From NCBI GenBank assembly GCA_047777415.1, contig JBKEEO010000002.1:806001-870000 (forward strand): a DNA stretch of 64,000 nt, in the 5' to 3' direction. A program made the translations under genes and the position numbers. The notes below the pieces were generated by a model, which was given only the letters and a program-made list of their open reading frames with translations, was not told the origin of the DNA and did not search any database. Of this stretch, positions 50,630 through 58,917 are shown piece by piece (the stretch's first letter is position 1; each line of letters starts with the position of its first letter). This DNA comes from Caproicibacter sp047777415. GTDB taxonomy: Bacteria; Bacillota; Clostridia; Oscillospirales; Acutalibacteraceae.

Positions 50630-51960
50630 GATAGAGTACAATAAAGTTCGCAATTTCATAAAGGCATAGAAAAGTCATTGGGACTCCGATAAAATGAATG
50701 GTGATAAGACATTCAAAGAAGGAGAGATACCCAATGACTCAAAAAAAGAATACCACAGATTTGACAGAATTGCTACTAAAATGTATGGCGCAGCCGGATC
50801 CAATGCTGTCAATGCTGGAATGGCTGTGTACCCGTCTAATGGAAGCAGAGGTCTCCGGTATTATTGGCGCAGAAAAGCATGCACACAATCCGTCCCGCCG
50901 TGATTACCGCTGCGGCTATCGGCCACGTCGATTGGATACTCGTATGGGGACGATGTATCTGATGGTACCAAAACTCCGAAATCAGGGCTATATCCCGTTT
51001 TTCGTAACAGAACGCAAGCGCAGTGAAGCAGCGCTGATTCAAGTGGTTCAAGAAGCGTTTGTGCAGGGTGTATCTACGCGAAAGATGGAGAAACTAGCTC
51101 GCAGTCTTGGAATTGAGAATCTTTCCCGCAGTCAAGTCAGTGAAATGACGAAAGGCCTTAACGAGCAGGTGCAGTACTTCCGCAGCCGGCCTCTGACGGG
51201 TCGCTATCCTGTCATTTGGACAGATGCACTGTATGAAAAAATTCGTATGGATGGCCGGGTCGTCAGCATGGCTGTGATGGTAGTTTGCGGCGTCAATGAA
51301 CAGGGGCATAGGGATATCCTCGCCGTGGAGCCAATGCTCGATGAATCCAAAGAAAGTTATTCTCAATTGTTTCAAAGTCTTCTCGATCGTGGTCTGAAAA
51401 TACCGCTCCTGGTGATTTCAGACGCAAATAAAGGGCTGATTGCAGCCATCCGTGAGAGTTTTCCGGGAGCCTCTTGGCAACGGTGCAAAGTCCATTTTAT
51501 GCGAAATATTTTGGCTCATGTACCCCAGAAGGAAAAAGAATCCTTTGCGGCTCAGTTAAAAGAGATTTGGCTGGCACCTTCCGCTGAAATAGCTAGGCAA
51601 CGCGCAGAGCAAATATCAGAACAGTATGGAAAACGCTTTCCAAAAGCAATTGAGCTTCTGCAAGATGGACTGGAAGATTCTCTAGCCTTCTATGCTTTTC
51701 CGGAACTCGATGCCCGCAAAATTTCCTCGACCAATATGTTGGAACGACTAAACAAGGAAATCCGCCGCAGAACCAGCGTAGTCGGAATATTTCCTAATCC
51801 GGATTCCTATCTACGGCTGGTAACAACACATCTTATGGAGTATGCGGAGGACTGGTCTATTTCCAGAGCATACTTAAACCCGAAATCCATTCTTTCACTG
51901 TTAAACGTAGCCTAATTCATTTTCCGGAGCCCCTAAATTGCGAACTTCCCTTGACACTAG
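50630..51960 (+). mobile_element. IS256-family element, copy 3 (complete, 1331 bp)
   Basis: Begins GATAGAGTAC at 50630 and ends TTGACACTAG at 51960. The target repeat is AAGAAGAA on the left (50622-50629) and again at 51962-51969 on the right; if the full 9 bp is taken, the first base differs (AAAGAAGAA against GAAGAAGAA). It is closest to copy 2 in sequence. Confidence 0.95.
50734..51915 (+). CDS. IS256-family transposase (copy 3)
   Basis: A complete 393-residue transposase with the same motifs as copy 2, starting at ATG 50734 behind AGAAGGAG. Differences include MTQKKNTT at the start, EKHAHN, KIPLLVISDANK, TTHLMEYAEDWSIS near the end. It carries the copy-2-type ending LSLLNVA. No frameshift or stop is present, so it may be active. 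Confidence 0.96.
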   Translation: MTQKKNTTDLTELLLKCMAQPDPMLSMLEWLCTRLMEAEVSGIIGAEKHAHNPSRRDYRCGYRPRRLDTRMGTMYLMVPKLRNQGYIPFFVTERKRSEAALIQVVQEAFVQGVSTRKMEKLARSLGIENLSRSQVSEMTKGLNEQVQYFRSRPLTGRYPVIWTDALYEKIRMDGRVVSMAVMVVCGVNEQGHRDILAVEPMLDESKESYSQLFQSLLDRGLKIPLLVISDANKGLIAAIRESFPGASWQRCKVHFMRNILAHVPQKEKESFAAQLKEIWLAPSAEIARQRAEQISEQYGKRFPKAIELLQDGLEDSLAFYAFPELDARKISSTNMLERLNKEIRRRTSVVGIFPNPDSYLRLVTTHLMEYAEDWSISRAYLNPKSILSLLNVA

Positions 51961-52244
51961 GAAGAAGAAAGACAACTGATATTGCAGTAATTTTGTAACA
52001 TCTCAACGATTCTTCAAGCACAGCGCCCCCGTTCATCTCCATCACCATCCTCGATAAGATCTTTAGTGATTTAAGTGATGGCCGTCTTCATTGAAGCGAG
52101 CAACAATTGTCCCTTTTTATTTCTTTGTTAAAATCATGAAAATACTGACCTATCAAAAACCTCATCAATACAGTGATAGCTAAACAACCTGCAGTTCCTG
52201 CAGCTATAATTAATAAAAAATTATCATGATATAATTATTTTTTA
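51961..52244. other. Gap before YheO/DauR-type regulator
   Basis: About 280 bases of AT-rich sequence with no gene I can support, apart from the 8-bp target repeat of IS256 copy 3 at its left edge. Confidence 0.5.
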
Positions 52245-52273
52245 TTGTGATTACTTTGTATTCATGCTATAAT
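52245..52273 (+). promoter_or_regulatory. Promoter of YheO/DauR-type regulator gene
   Basis: TTGTGA (52245-52250), 17 bp, TATAAT (52268-52273). This leaves a leader of about 65 bases before the GTG start. Confidence 0.65.
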
Positions 52274-52346
52274 CAGTATATAGAACATTTCTGAAACACT
52301 TTTGATATTAATATTGATTCATCTTCAAGAATTGGAAGGATGCCAT

Positions 52347-53036
52347 GTGAAAACTACCAGTTCTAAAATCCTTAGGCCATATATCAGCTTAGTTGAATTT
52401 TTAGGTAAAGTTCTTGGCCCGGATTATGAAATTGCTCTTCATGAAATCAACGCTAACAGCCAGTCTATCATTGCAATCGCAAATGGGCATATCAGCGGAA
52501 GAAAAGTCGGTGCCCCCATTACAAACTTAGCGTTAAAAATTATCAAAGAGCAGGCTTACAAATCGCACGATTATCTTCTGAATTATAAAGGTGTTTCCAA
52601 AAGCGGCAAAATTCTGCGGTCATCAACCATATTCATTAAGGATGAAAATGATGAACTGGTCGGTATGCTTTGTATAAATTTTGACGCATCTCGCTATCGG
52701 GATATCAGCCGTCAGATTTTGCAGTTGTGTAATCTTCCGGCTGAATCGGTAGAAGAAGAAGTTCCGCCGGAATTGCCAAACGCGCTTCCGGATATGGTAG
52801 AAAACTTTCCGGATAACATTGGCGAGATGATAGAAAATGTGATAGAAACCTGTCTGCCTGACAACAAGATACATCCAAAACGCCTGACTCAGGCAGAAAA
52901 GATAAAAATTGTCGATTTACTGAATAAAAGAGGAGTTTTTCTATTAAAAGGCGCTGTTAGTCAGGTAGCAAAGCGACTTCATTGCTCGGAACCTACAATT
53001 TATCGGTATTTAAGCGCACTGAATAACAATAAATAA
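52347..53036 (+). CDS. YheO/DauR-type transcriptional regulator (PAS-like plus HTH)
   Basis: A 229-residue protein. The N-terminal YheO-type PAS-like domain (about 10-120) shows EFLGKVLGPDYEIALHEI, IANGHISGRKVGAP, and VGMLCINFDAS. The C-terminal helix-turn-helix (about 175-225) reads LTQAEKIKIVDLLNKRGVF and GAVSQVAKRLHCSEPTIYRYL. Relatives such as DauR control D-amino-acid or other catabolic genes. Start GTG 52347 follows GGAAGGA by six bases; an ATG 45 bases upstream has no such site. No target gene is adjacent, since IS remains lie downstream. Confidence 0.85.
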   Translation: MKTTSSKILRPYISLVEFLGKVLGPDYEIALHEINANSQSIIAIANGHISGRKVGAPITNLALKIIKEQAYKSHDYLLNYKGVSKSGKILRSSTIFIKDENDELVGMLCINFDASRYRDISRQILQLCNLPAESVEEEVPPELPNALPDMVENFPDNIGEMIENVIETCLPDNKIHPKRLTQAEKIKIVDLLNKRGVFLLKGAVSQVAKRLHCSEPTIYRYLSALNNNK

Positions 53037-53223
53037 ATTGTACATTTTAGCGGCAGATGCGCCCATTCCACGACATATTTAAAGTCATTGGATTTTTCTC
53101 CTATTTGGACTTCTTTTGGCTACATCCTTTTTATCGGAGTTCCAACGACTTTTTGTTCCTTCTTCAAACTGTTTAAAAAAGACAGAAAAAATCAGTATTT
53201 GCAATTAGTGCAAATACTCATAT

Positions 53224-53445
53224 TGTAGAATAACCCATCCAAGGCATTCAGCGAAGGATGGGTTATAGTTTTGCAGAAAGCAAAAAAGCAATGAAACAAC
53301 CAAAAGAAAAGTGGAAGGACGACCTTCGCTCAACTTCTGCATTGCCAGCTTTTTGGGGATTTTGGGCAGCAAACTTAAGCTTAACCCAATTTGTCACTTG
53401 AGTGAAACCCAGGCATGTATCGCATTGCATATGTTTTGTCAAGAA
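53224..53445 (-). mobile_element. IS1182 right-end remnant
   Basis: Minus-strand bases match the last part of the intact element at 22200-23706: the segment that encodes TQVTNWVKLKFA, KKLAM and NPSFA, plus the terminal hairpin AACCCATCC/GGATGGGTT. There are many substitutions and frameshifts, and the remaining five-sixths are gone. A perfect hairpin AGTATTTGCA/TGCAAATACT (about 53193-53217) lies just outside. Confidence 0.8.
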
Positions 53446-53509
53446 AATTACGAAAAATCAATTTATACCGTCAGTTTGTTAGTAGTTAGCTAGCGATGTT
53501 TTGCTTTAT

Positions 53510-53730
53510 CCGTTTCATATGGTATTGGTGCTCCATGTTGAAATACCATTTTGTTCACTATTCAGAAGCTGCCACATAACGAAGGCGTGCACAAACCAGC
53601 TTCAATGCACCGTTGCTATGAGGAAAAGCACTAATTGCTTTCGTTCGGCGTTTAATCTCAATTAATGCTTTCGGTTACATTATTAGAATAAATATCAGCT
53701 TTGATTTTGATTTGAGGGATTCCTTTTTGC
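53510..53730 (-). pseudogene. IS256-type transposase C-terminal remnant
   Basis: On the minus strand one frame ends NVTESIN and continues after a one-base shift as IEIKRRTKAISAFPHS, then ALKLVCARLRYVAASE and YFNMEH. This is the C-terminal core (ESLN-KRRT-AFP) of an IS256-type transposase, unlike the 1331-bp copies. The upstream 50 codons of the open frame to 53888 do not look like transposase, so a fusion at the break is likely. Confidence 0.75.
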
Positions 53731-53884
53731 TCTGGTAATATACCATCAAATTTTATATTTTTATATGATGAAGTTTTACTCCACTGAAATCGTCCAAATG
53801 TTGTTGAACAAAATCCAATTGCATCGTTGTTGGACAGTCTTTCCAAGTTATCAGAATCACTGTTTTGTTTGATTTTTGAAATTA

Positions 53885-54865
53885 TCATGTTGAGTTTTCT
53901 TCGTACAGTTTACCCATTTTTTTTATTGTATTCGCCATTTTTATGCGAAGACTTTTCGGCTTAGTAACTTCAAGAAATTCCATCTGACTTAAAAGCCACA
54001 TGATGATTCCCCTATCATAGACTTCCGCTTCTATGATTGCCTTCTCGCCGTCATATCCGACAACTCTCGCAGTAGGGATACGGTCAAGGACCGCTTCCAG
54101 GGAACCTCCCCAAAATTTAAACTGAAGATGAATTAACTGTCCCGGATACATAAAATGAATCCGCTTGTGAAACTCACTTTCTTCAAAGCGATCTTTATAA
54201 GATATGTTAAAATGTTCTTCGGTTGCGCAATAGCTTTGAAACCGATCTACTCTAAATACCGCAGGTTGATCTTTTTCTAAATCGCAAATTTCTGCTACAA
54301 GATAGAAATAATATTCACTAAAAATCAGTCCAAGCGGTTTCAAGCGATGCTCTTTTGTAATTCCATCCTGTCGTTGATATGTAACCACGGCATATTGGGA
54401 ATGATGAATACTTGAGGCGATTTTCCAAATAAAATCAATGATATCCTTCCCATGCCGTGGTGGAACATAATAACACAGCTCATTTTGAACTGCTTTTTTT
54501 ATTGATTCCTTATCGTTACATTGATTTAAAAAAGTCGATATAATCCTTTTCATTTCCGTAGCTGAAAAGGCTCTGGATTCCAATAAGACCTTTATCAGTG
54601 CAAAGATATCACTGTCCGAAAGAAATGCATTAGAGCGATTTAACAAACGATACCCTTTTTCTTTCGGGCTATATAGAATTTTACAATCTGAATTGCTTTG
54701 CAGCGAAAAATATTCATTTAAATCTGCAATATCCCGTTGAATAGATTTTTCCGTTACATGATAATAGGCGGCAATTTGTTGTTTATTAATTAAACTGCCG
54801 CGACTAAATTTCTCGAATAAATCCAACATACGAAATGTCTTATTTGCACCATAGGAAGCTATCAT
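53885..54865 (-). CDS. WYL-domain transcriptional regulator
   Basis: A 326-residue regulator with an N-terminal HTH_11-type winged helix (about 10-70; GSLINKQQIAAYYHVTEKSIQRDIADLNEYF), a middle helical region and a WYL domain (about 145-235; GITKEHRLKPLGLIFSEYYFYLVAE) followed by a WCX-like tail. WYL domains bind small molecules or nucleic-acid ligands. No target operon is visible next to it; upstream is mobile debris. The start at 54865 has only a weak site (GAGGTGTAG). Confidence 0.88.
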   Translation of the reverse strand: MIASYGANKTFRMLDLFEKFSRGSLINKQQIAAYYHVTEKSIQRDIADLNEYFSLQSNSDCKILYSPKEKGYRLLNRSNAFLSDSDIFALIKVLLESRAFSATEMKRIISTFLNQCNDKESIKKAVQNELCYYVPPRHGKDIIDFIWKIASSIHHSQYAVVTYQRQDGITKEHRLKPLGLIFSEYYFYLVAEICDLEKDQPAVFRVDRFQSYCATEEHFNISYKDRFEESEFHKRIHFMYPGQLIHLQFKFWGGSLEAVLDRIPTARVVGYDGEKAIIEAEVYDRGIIMWLLSQMEFLEVTKPKSLRIKMANTIKKMGKLYEENST

Positions 54866-54900
54866 ATCTACACCTCAAAAATATTTTATGGCAAAATTAT

Positions 54901-55176
54901 CTAAATTGCAATAACACAGGTATGAGGGATTGGCCTTTCATCCGCAAGAGTTTTCTGGTCAGCGTCGAACTGTTCTGCTTTCGCACCCATGAACGTGCGG
55001 TCTTCTTCTTTGGACTCCTGAGGAATCTGGCTCACGGCAGCCTCCATGTCCTCAGGTTCATGTATTGTTACCTCGTCGGAACGAGCCAGATATTCTTCGT
55101 CCTTTTTCCTCATTTTCTCTGCCTGAGCTTTGAGTCCTGTGATTTTCTTTCTGAGGACAAGAGGCAAAAAATTCAC
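54901..55176 (-). pseudogene. Fragment of a mobile-element protein tail (unidentified)
   Basis: An open frame of 91 codons with no ribosome site that begins only at GTG. It encodes a highly charged sequence: KKITGLKAQAEKMRKKDEEYL as an amphipathic helix, then an acidic stretch and RPIPHTCVIAI at the end. It looks like the C-terminus of a larger protein such as those of integrative conjugative elements, but I cannot name a family. The region 55177-55583 has a terminator-like hairpin (AGCCCGTCAC/GTGACAGGCT near 55526-55550) and no gene. Confidence 0.4.
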
Positions 55177-55583
55177 ATTTGCGCATTTTTTGTCCCACTG
55201 AGCGTCTTTTCATTTGACAAGTTATTCTAAACTGATATAATATATATACTTTTATACTTTCTTTTTCACAAGAACCGCTTTTCCGATGTCTGTCGGATAG
55301 CGGGCTTTTTATTTTATGTATCATTGAATCCAACGTGTCCAGCTCCGCCTTAATTTTTATGTGTGGGCATCAGCTGATTTCCATTTTTAAATACTGCGAC
55401 TGCCCCGTCCCTTTTTAGATTTTAAAAAACACCACTCGAATAAATCGTGAAGGAATCAAAAGGGCGGACATTTTAGAGACAAATGTTGTAGCCTTAAGCG
55501 GAAAGCAAAAAGAAAAAGCCCGTCACTAATCGTGACAGGCTCAACAAAGTGAAAAAGCAGATAACAAATCTGCTCCCCGTGAG

Positions 55584-56914
55584 GATAGAGTACAATAAAG
55601 TTCGCAATTTCATAAAGGTATAGAAAAGTCATTGGGACTCCGATAAAATGAATGGTGAGAAAACATTCAAAAAAGGAGAGATACCCAATGACTCACAAAA
55701 AGAATACCACAGATTTGACAGAATTGCTACTAAAATGTATGGCGCAGCCGGATCCAATGCTGTCGATGCTGGAATGGCTGTGTACCCGTCTGATGGAAGC
55801 AGAGGTCTCCGGTATTATTGGCGCGGAAAAGAATGCACACAATCCATCCCGCCGTGATTACCGCTGCGGCTATCGGCCGCGTCGACTGGATACTCGTATG
55901 GGGACGATGTATCTGATGGTACCAAAACTCCGAAATCAGGGCTATATCCCGTTTTTCGTAACAGAACGCAAGCGCAGTGAAGCAGCGCTGATTCAAGTGG
56001 TTCAGGAAGCGTTTGTGCAGGGTGTATCTACGCGAAAGATGGAGAAACTAGCCCGCAGTCTTGGAATTGAAAATCTTTCTCGCAGTCAAGTCAGTGAAAT
56101 GACGAAAGGCCTTAATGAGCAGGTACAGTACTTCCGCAGCCGGCCTCTGACGGGTCGCTATCCTGTCATTTGGACAGATGCACTGTATGAAAAAATTCGT
56201 ATGGATGGCCGGGTCGTCAGCATGGCTGTGATGGTAGTTTGCGGCGTCAATGAACAGGGGCATAGGGATATCCTCGCCGTAGAGCCAATGCTAGATGAAT
56301 CAAAAGAAAGTTATTCTCAATTGTTTCAAAGTCTTTTAGATCGTGGACTGAAAACACCGCTTCTGGTGGTTTCAGACGCGAATAAAGGGCTGATTGCAGC
56401 CATCCGTGAGAGTTTTCCGGGAGCCTCTTGGCAACGATGCAAAGTCCATTTCATGCGAAATATTTTAGCTCATGTACCCCAGAAGGAAAAAGAGTCCTTT
56501 GCGGCTCAGTTAAAAGAAATTTGGTTGGCACCCTCCGCTGAAATAGCTAGACAGCGCGCGGAGCAAATATCAGAACAATATGGAAAACGCTTTCCAAAAG
56601 CAATCGAATTCCTGGAAGATGGACTGGAAGATTCTCTAGCCTTCTATGCTTTTCCGGAACTTGATGCCCGCAAAATTTCTTCAACTAATATGCTGGAACG
56701 GCTGAACAAGGAAATCCGCCGCAGAACCAGCGTAGTAGGAATATTCCCTAATCCGGATTCCTATCTACGTCTGGTAACAACATGTCTCATGGAATATGCG
56801 GAAGACTGGTCTGTTTCCAGAGCATACTTAAATCCAAAATCTATTCAGATACTATTAAACGTAGCCTAATTCATTTTCCGGAGTCCCAAAATTGCGAACT
56901 TCCCTTGACACTAG
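55584..56914 (+). mobile_element. IS256-family element, copy 4 (complete, 1331 bp)
   Basis: Begins GATAGAGTAC at 55584 and ends TTGACACTAG at 56914. A perfect 9-bp repeat CCCCGTGAG flanks it (55575-55583 and 56915-56923). It appears identical to copy 1 over the shared 916 bases. It has split a GC-rich stretch that would read CTGCTCCCCGTGAGGTTTCG without it. Confidence 0.96.
55688..56869 (+). CDS. IS256-family transposase (copy 4)
   Basis: A complete 393-residue transposase from ATG 55688 behind AAAGGAG. It shares the subtype of copy 1 (LLVVSDANK, IEFLEDGLED, ending QILLNVA). The coding frame is intact, with all core motifs listed for the other copies. Confidence 0.96.
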   Translation: MTHKKNTTDLTELLLKCMAQPDPMLSMLEWLCTRLMEAEVSGIIGAEKNAHNPSRRDYRCGYRPRRLDTRMGTMYLMVPKLRNQGYIPFFVTERKRSEAALIQVVQEAFVQGVSTRKMEKLARSLGIENLSRSQVSEMTKGLNEQVQYFRSRPLTGRYPVIWTDALYEKIRMDGRVVSMAVMVVCGVNEQGHRDILAVEPMLDESKESYSQLFQSLLDRGLKTPLLVVSDANKGLIAAIRESFPGASWQRCKVHFMRNILAHVPQKEKESFAAQLKEIWLAPSAEIARQRAEQISEQYGKRFPKAIEFLEDGLEDSLAFYAFPELDARKISSTNMLERLNKEIRRRTSVVGIFPNPDSYLRLVTTCLMEYAEDWSVSRAYLNPKSIQILLNVA

Positions 56915-57080
56915 CCCCGTGAGGTTTCGCCGGAGGGTCAATCAAAAGGCTTATGGCAATAATTGAGGGTACGATCCACAACGACTATGAGGTACTCCAA
57001 AAGAATATGGGCCTTGGCGAAAAACTCGGTACAGGTGTCGTACAACTGTCGTACGGACGGAAATTCAGGGTTAAGAGGAT

Positions 57081-57130
57081 AAAAAGAAAAACCGCACGAA
57101 CAACTGAATCACTCAGTGTTCATGCGGTTT
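57081..57130 (-). terminator. Terminator of tRNA-Leu
   Basis: On the minus strand, eight or nine bases after the tRNA 3' end, a stem AAACCGCATGAACA.../...TGTTCGTGCGGTTT with internal mismatches is followed by TTCTTTTTATCC. Plus-strand positions of the base stem are 57090-57096 and 57123-57129. Confidence 0.85.
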
Positions 57131-57138
57131 CTGAGGTT

Positions 57139-57223
57139 TGGTGCGCGAGACGGGACTTGAACCCGTACGTCATACGACACACGCCCCTCAAACGTGCCTG
57201 TCTGCCAATTCCAGCACTCGCGC
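57139..57223 (-). tRNA. tRNA-Leu(GAG)
   Basis: An 85-base tRNA including an encoded CCA. The acceptor stem GCGCGAG pairs with CTCGCGC. The anticodon arm CACGT-TTGAGGG-GCGTG gives GAG, reading CTC/CTT leucine codons. A long variable arm (TGTCGTATGAC) and T-loop GGTTCAAGTCC are present, as expected for a class II tRNA. It lies downstream of the RNase-M5-like gene on the same strand and next to mobile debris, a common integration setting. Confidence 0.95.
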
Positions 57224-57283
57224 TCAGCAAGAGGTATTATATCATCTTTTCCACCAACTTGTCAACACAAATCTTCTACTTTT

Positions 57284-57868
57284 TTATAGTTCCTCCGCTA
57301 TTTTGACAAATTCGTCATAACTCATAAGACTGTTGAGTACTTCCGGCAATGCTTTGGCAGATAGATGTTCCGGAAGGGAAAGACGTTTGAGCAATTTAAC
57401 GCGCTTTTTTGCGCTCTCCGGCCCGCCGGACAGACCGTTTAAAAATAAATCCGTTTTTGTGATGCGTCGAATCCGTTTAGGCGGTTCTTCATCCACACTG
57501 ACTCCTGCACGAAGCAGTGCCTCCTTTAAAATAGAGATTGGCACACCTTCCACGCCGAGTTTGCCTTCTTTGGAGGGTTTTTCTTTCCGTTTCTCCTTGC
57601 CCAAAATATCCGGGATATATGCATGCCTGATTTTTTCGGGTGCAATGCAACCCGAAAGATAATTGCGAATAAGAAATCCTGCTGAGTCACTGTCCGTTAA
57701 AATCAAAAGACCGCGTGTATCCGCTAAAGAGCGAATGAGCGCCATTTTTTCAGGATCTTTGAAAATACGGAATCCGTTTGTCGGTAAAATGATTCCATCA
57801 ATGAGAGAAGAGAGTTTAATTTTATCGTATTTCCCCTCAACAATCACAGCTTCTTTCACATGAATCAA
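57284..57868 (-). CDS. Toprim-domain protein (RNase M5-like, DUF4093)
   Basis: A 194-residue protein with an N-terminal Toprim domain: VIVEGKYDK (Glu) and ILTDSDSAG (Asp-x-Asp) fit the metal-binding motif shared by RNase M5 and small primases. The C-terminal part (about 105-190) has the DUF4093 pattern with RITKTDLFLNGLSGG. Its likely role is RNA or DNA processing, perhaps 5S rRNA maturation. TTG 57868 was chosen because it overlaps the holA stop (TTGA) and follows AGAGGGA. A longer ATG reading lies inside holA. Confidence 0.78.
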   Translation of the reverse strand: MIHVKEAVIVEGKYDKIKLSSLIDGIILPTNGFRIFKDPEKMALIRSLADTRGLLILTDSDSAGFLIRNYLSGCIAPEKIRHAYIPDILGKEKRKEKPSKEGKLGVEGVPISILKEALLRAGVSVDEEPPKRIRRITKTDLFLNGLSGGPESAKKRVKLLKRLSLPEHLSAKALPEVLNSLMSYDEFVKIAEEL

Positions 57869-58917
57869 GGTGTATTCCCTCTTTCCGACAAAATCAAGAG
57901 TCTGGCAATCAATTTTTCCAGCACAGTGCGTCGATTGCAACGTGAACTTTTCAGTGCAACATCTGCCGCGAGAAGTTCTTTTAAACTTTCCCGATACATC
58001 CCATCCGGATACCGTCCTGCATCCCGTTGAGCGTTTCTAAGGCGAAATTCTTTACGTGCATAGTCAAAGTACTTCGCCGGTTCCATAGCATCATATCCAT
58101 TATGAATGGACGTGCGCACGCGGTACAGGTCAAGATAAGCGGAAGACAATACAGAAAGAATAACAACCGGCTCCTCCCCCTGCTGGAGCAAAAAGTCCAA
58201 AATGGAATAGGCACGTTCCCCCGAACCGGAAAGGATTGCCTTGGAAAGGTCGAACACCCGCGCTTCCAAATTTTTAACGGCAAGTAATTCAATATCATCC
58301 GCAGTAATTTCTCCCTGCTTTACATAGGAACAAAGTTTTTCCAGCTCATGCAAAAGAGTCGTCAAATCTGAGCCACAGGAAGAAACAAGCCGTTCGGCAT
58401 TGCGGGGTGACAATACACATCCCCGCTTTTCTGCCCCATTACAGAGAAGTTTTTTTAGCTGCGCATCCGTACGCCTGCGAAAACGGATAACATGACCGGC
58501 GCTTTTCATCAGATGGATAAATGTTTTCCAGTTTTTGCTCTTCTTTTCATCTGCATCCATATTCGGCAAAGCCACAATCAAAACAGTTGTATCGGGCAGA
58601 GAGGATATAAGTTCTTTCCACTTTTCCGTTTCAACCGTTTTCATTGTATCCGCATCCGGGTCTGTGACAACAACACATTTCCGTTCAGCAAAAAATGGCA
58701 ATGCCAGGGCGGCTTCCGCAATACGGTCTGCCCCCGTTTCGCCGCCGTCAAATCGCTTAAAATTAAAGTCGGTAAACTGACTGCCGGTCGCCTTGCCCGC
58801 AAGCTGATGAAGATAATAGGTTACCAAGTATTTTTCTTCGCCGTATAAGAAATACAATTTTGCAAAATCTTTGTGGCTGATTTGCTTTTTAAGTTCCGTT
58901 TCCGTAATTTCCGGCAT
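57865..58917 (-). CDS. holA: DNA polymerase III delta subunit HolA
   Basis: A 350-residue clamp-loader subunit that opens the beta sliding clamp. It starts ELKKQISHKDFAKLYFLYGE, with family motifs DTVLIVALPNMD and the domain III pattern FDLSKAILSGSGERAYSILDFLLQQGEEP. Length is normal. It is followed by the Toprim gene with a TTGA overlap, and its ATG overlaps the end of comEC, a frequent arrangement in Bacillota. Confidence 0.92.
   Translation of the reverse strand: MPEITETELKKQISHKDFAKLYFLYGEEKYLVTYYLHQLAGKATGSQFTDFNFKRFDGGETGADRIAEAALALPFFAERKCVVVTDPDADTMKTVETEKWKELISSLPDTTVLIVALPNMDADEKKSKNWKTFIHLMKSAGHVIRFRRRTDAQLKKLLCNGAEKRGCVLSPRNAERLVSSCGSDLTTLLHELEKLCSYVKQGEITADDIELLAVKNLEARVFDLSKAILSGSGERAYSILDFLLQQGEEPVVILSVLSSAYLDLYRVRTSIHNGYDAMEPAKYFDYARKEFRLRNAQRDAGRYPDGMYRESLKELLAADVALKSSRCNRRTVLEKLIARLLILSERGNTP

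Noticed and set aside
56953..57306. 117-codon frame across the tRNA-Leu region
   Set aside because: It reads antisense through the tRNA and its terminator, so most of it cannot be a protein gene. The first 38 codons remain unexplained.
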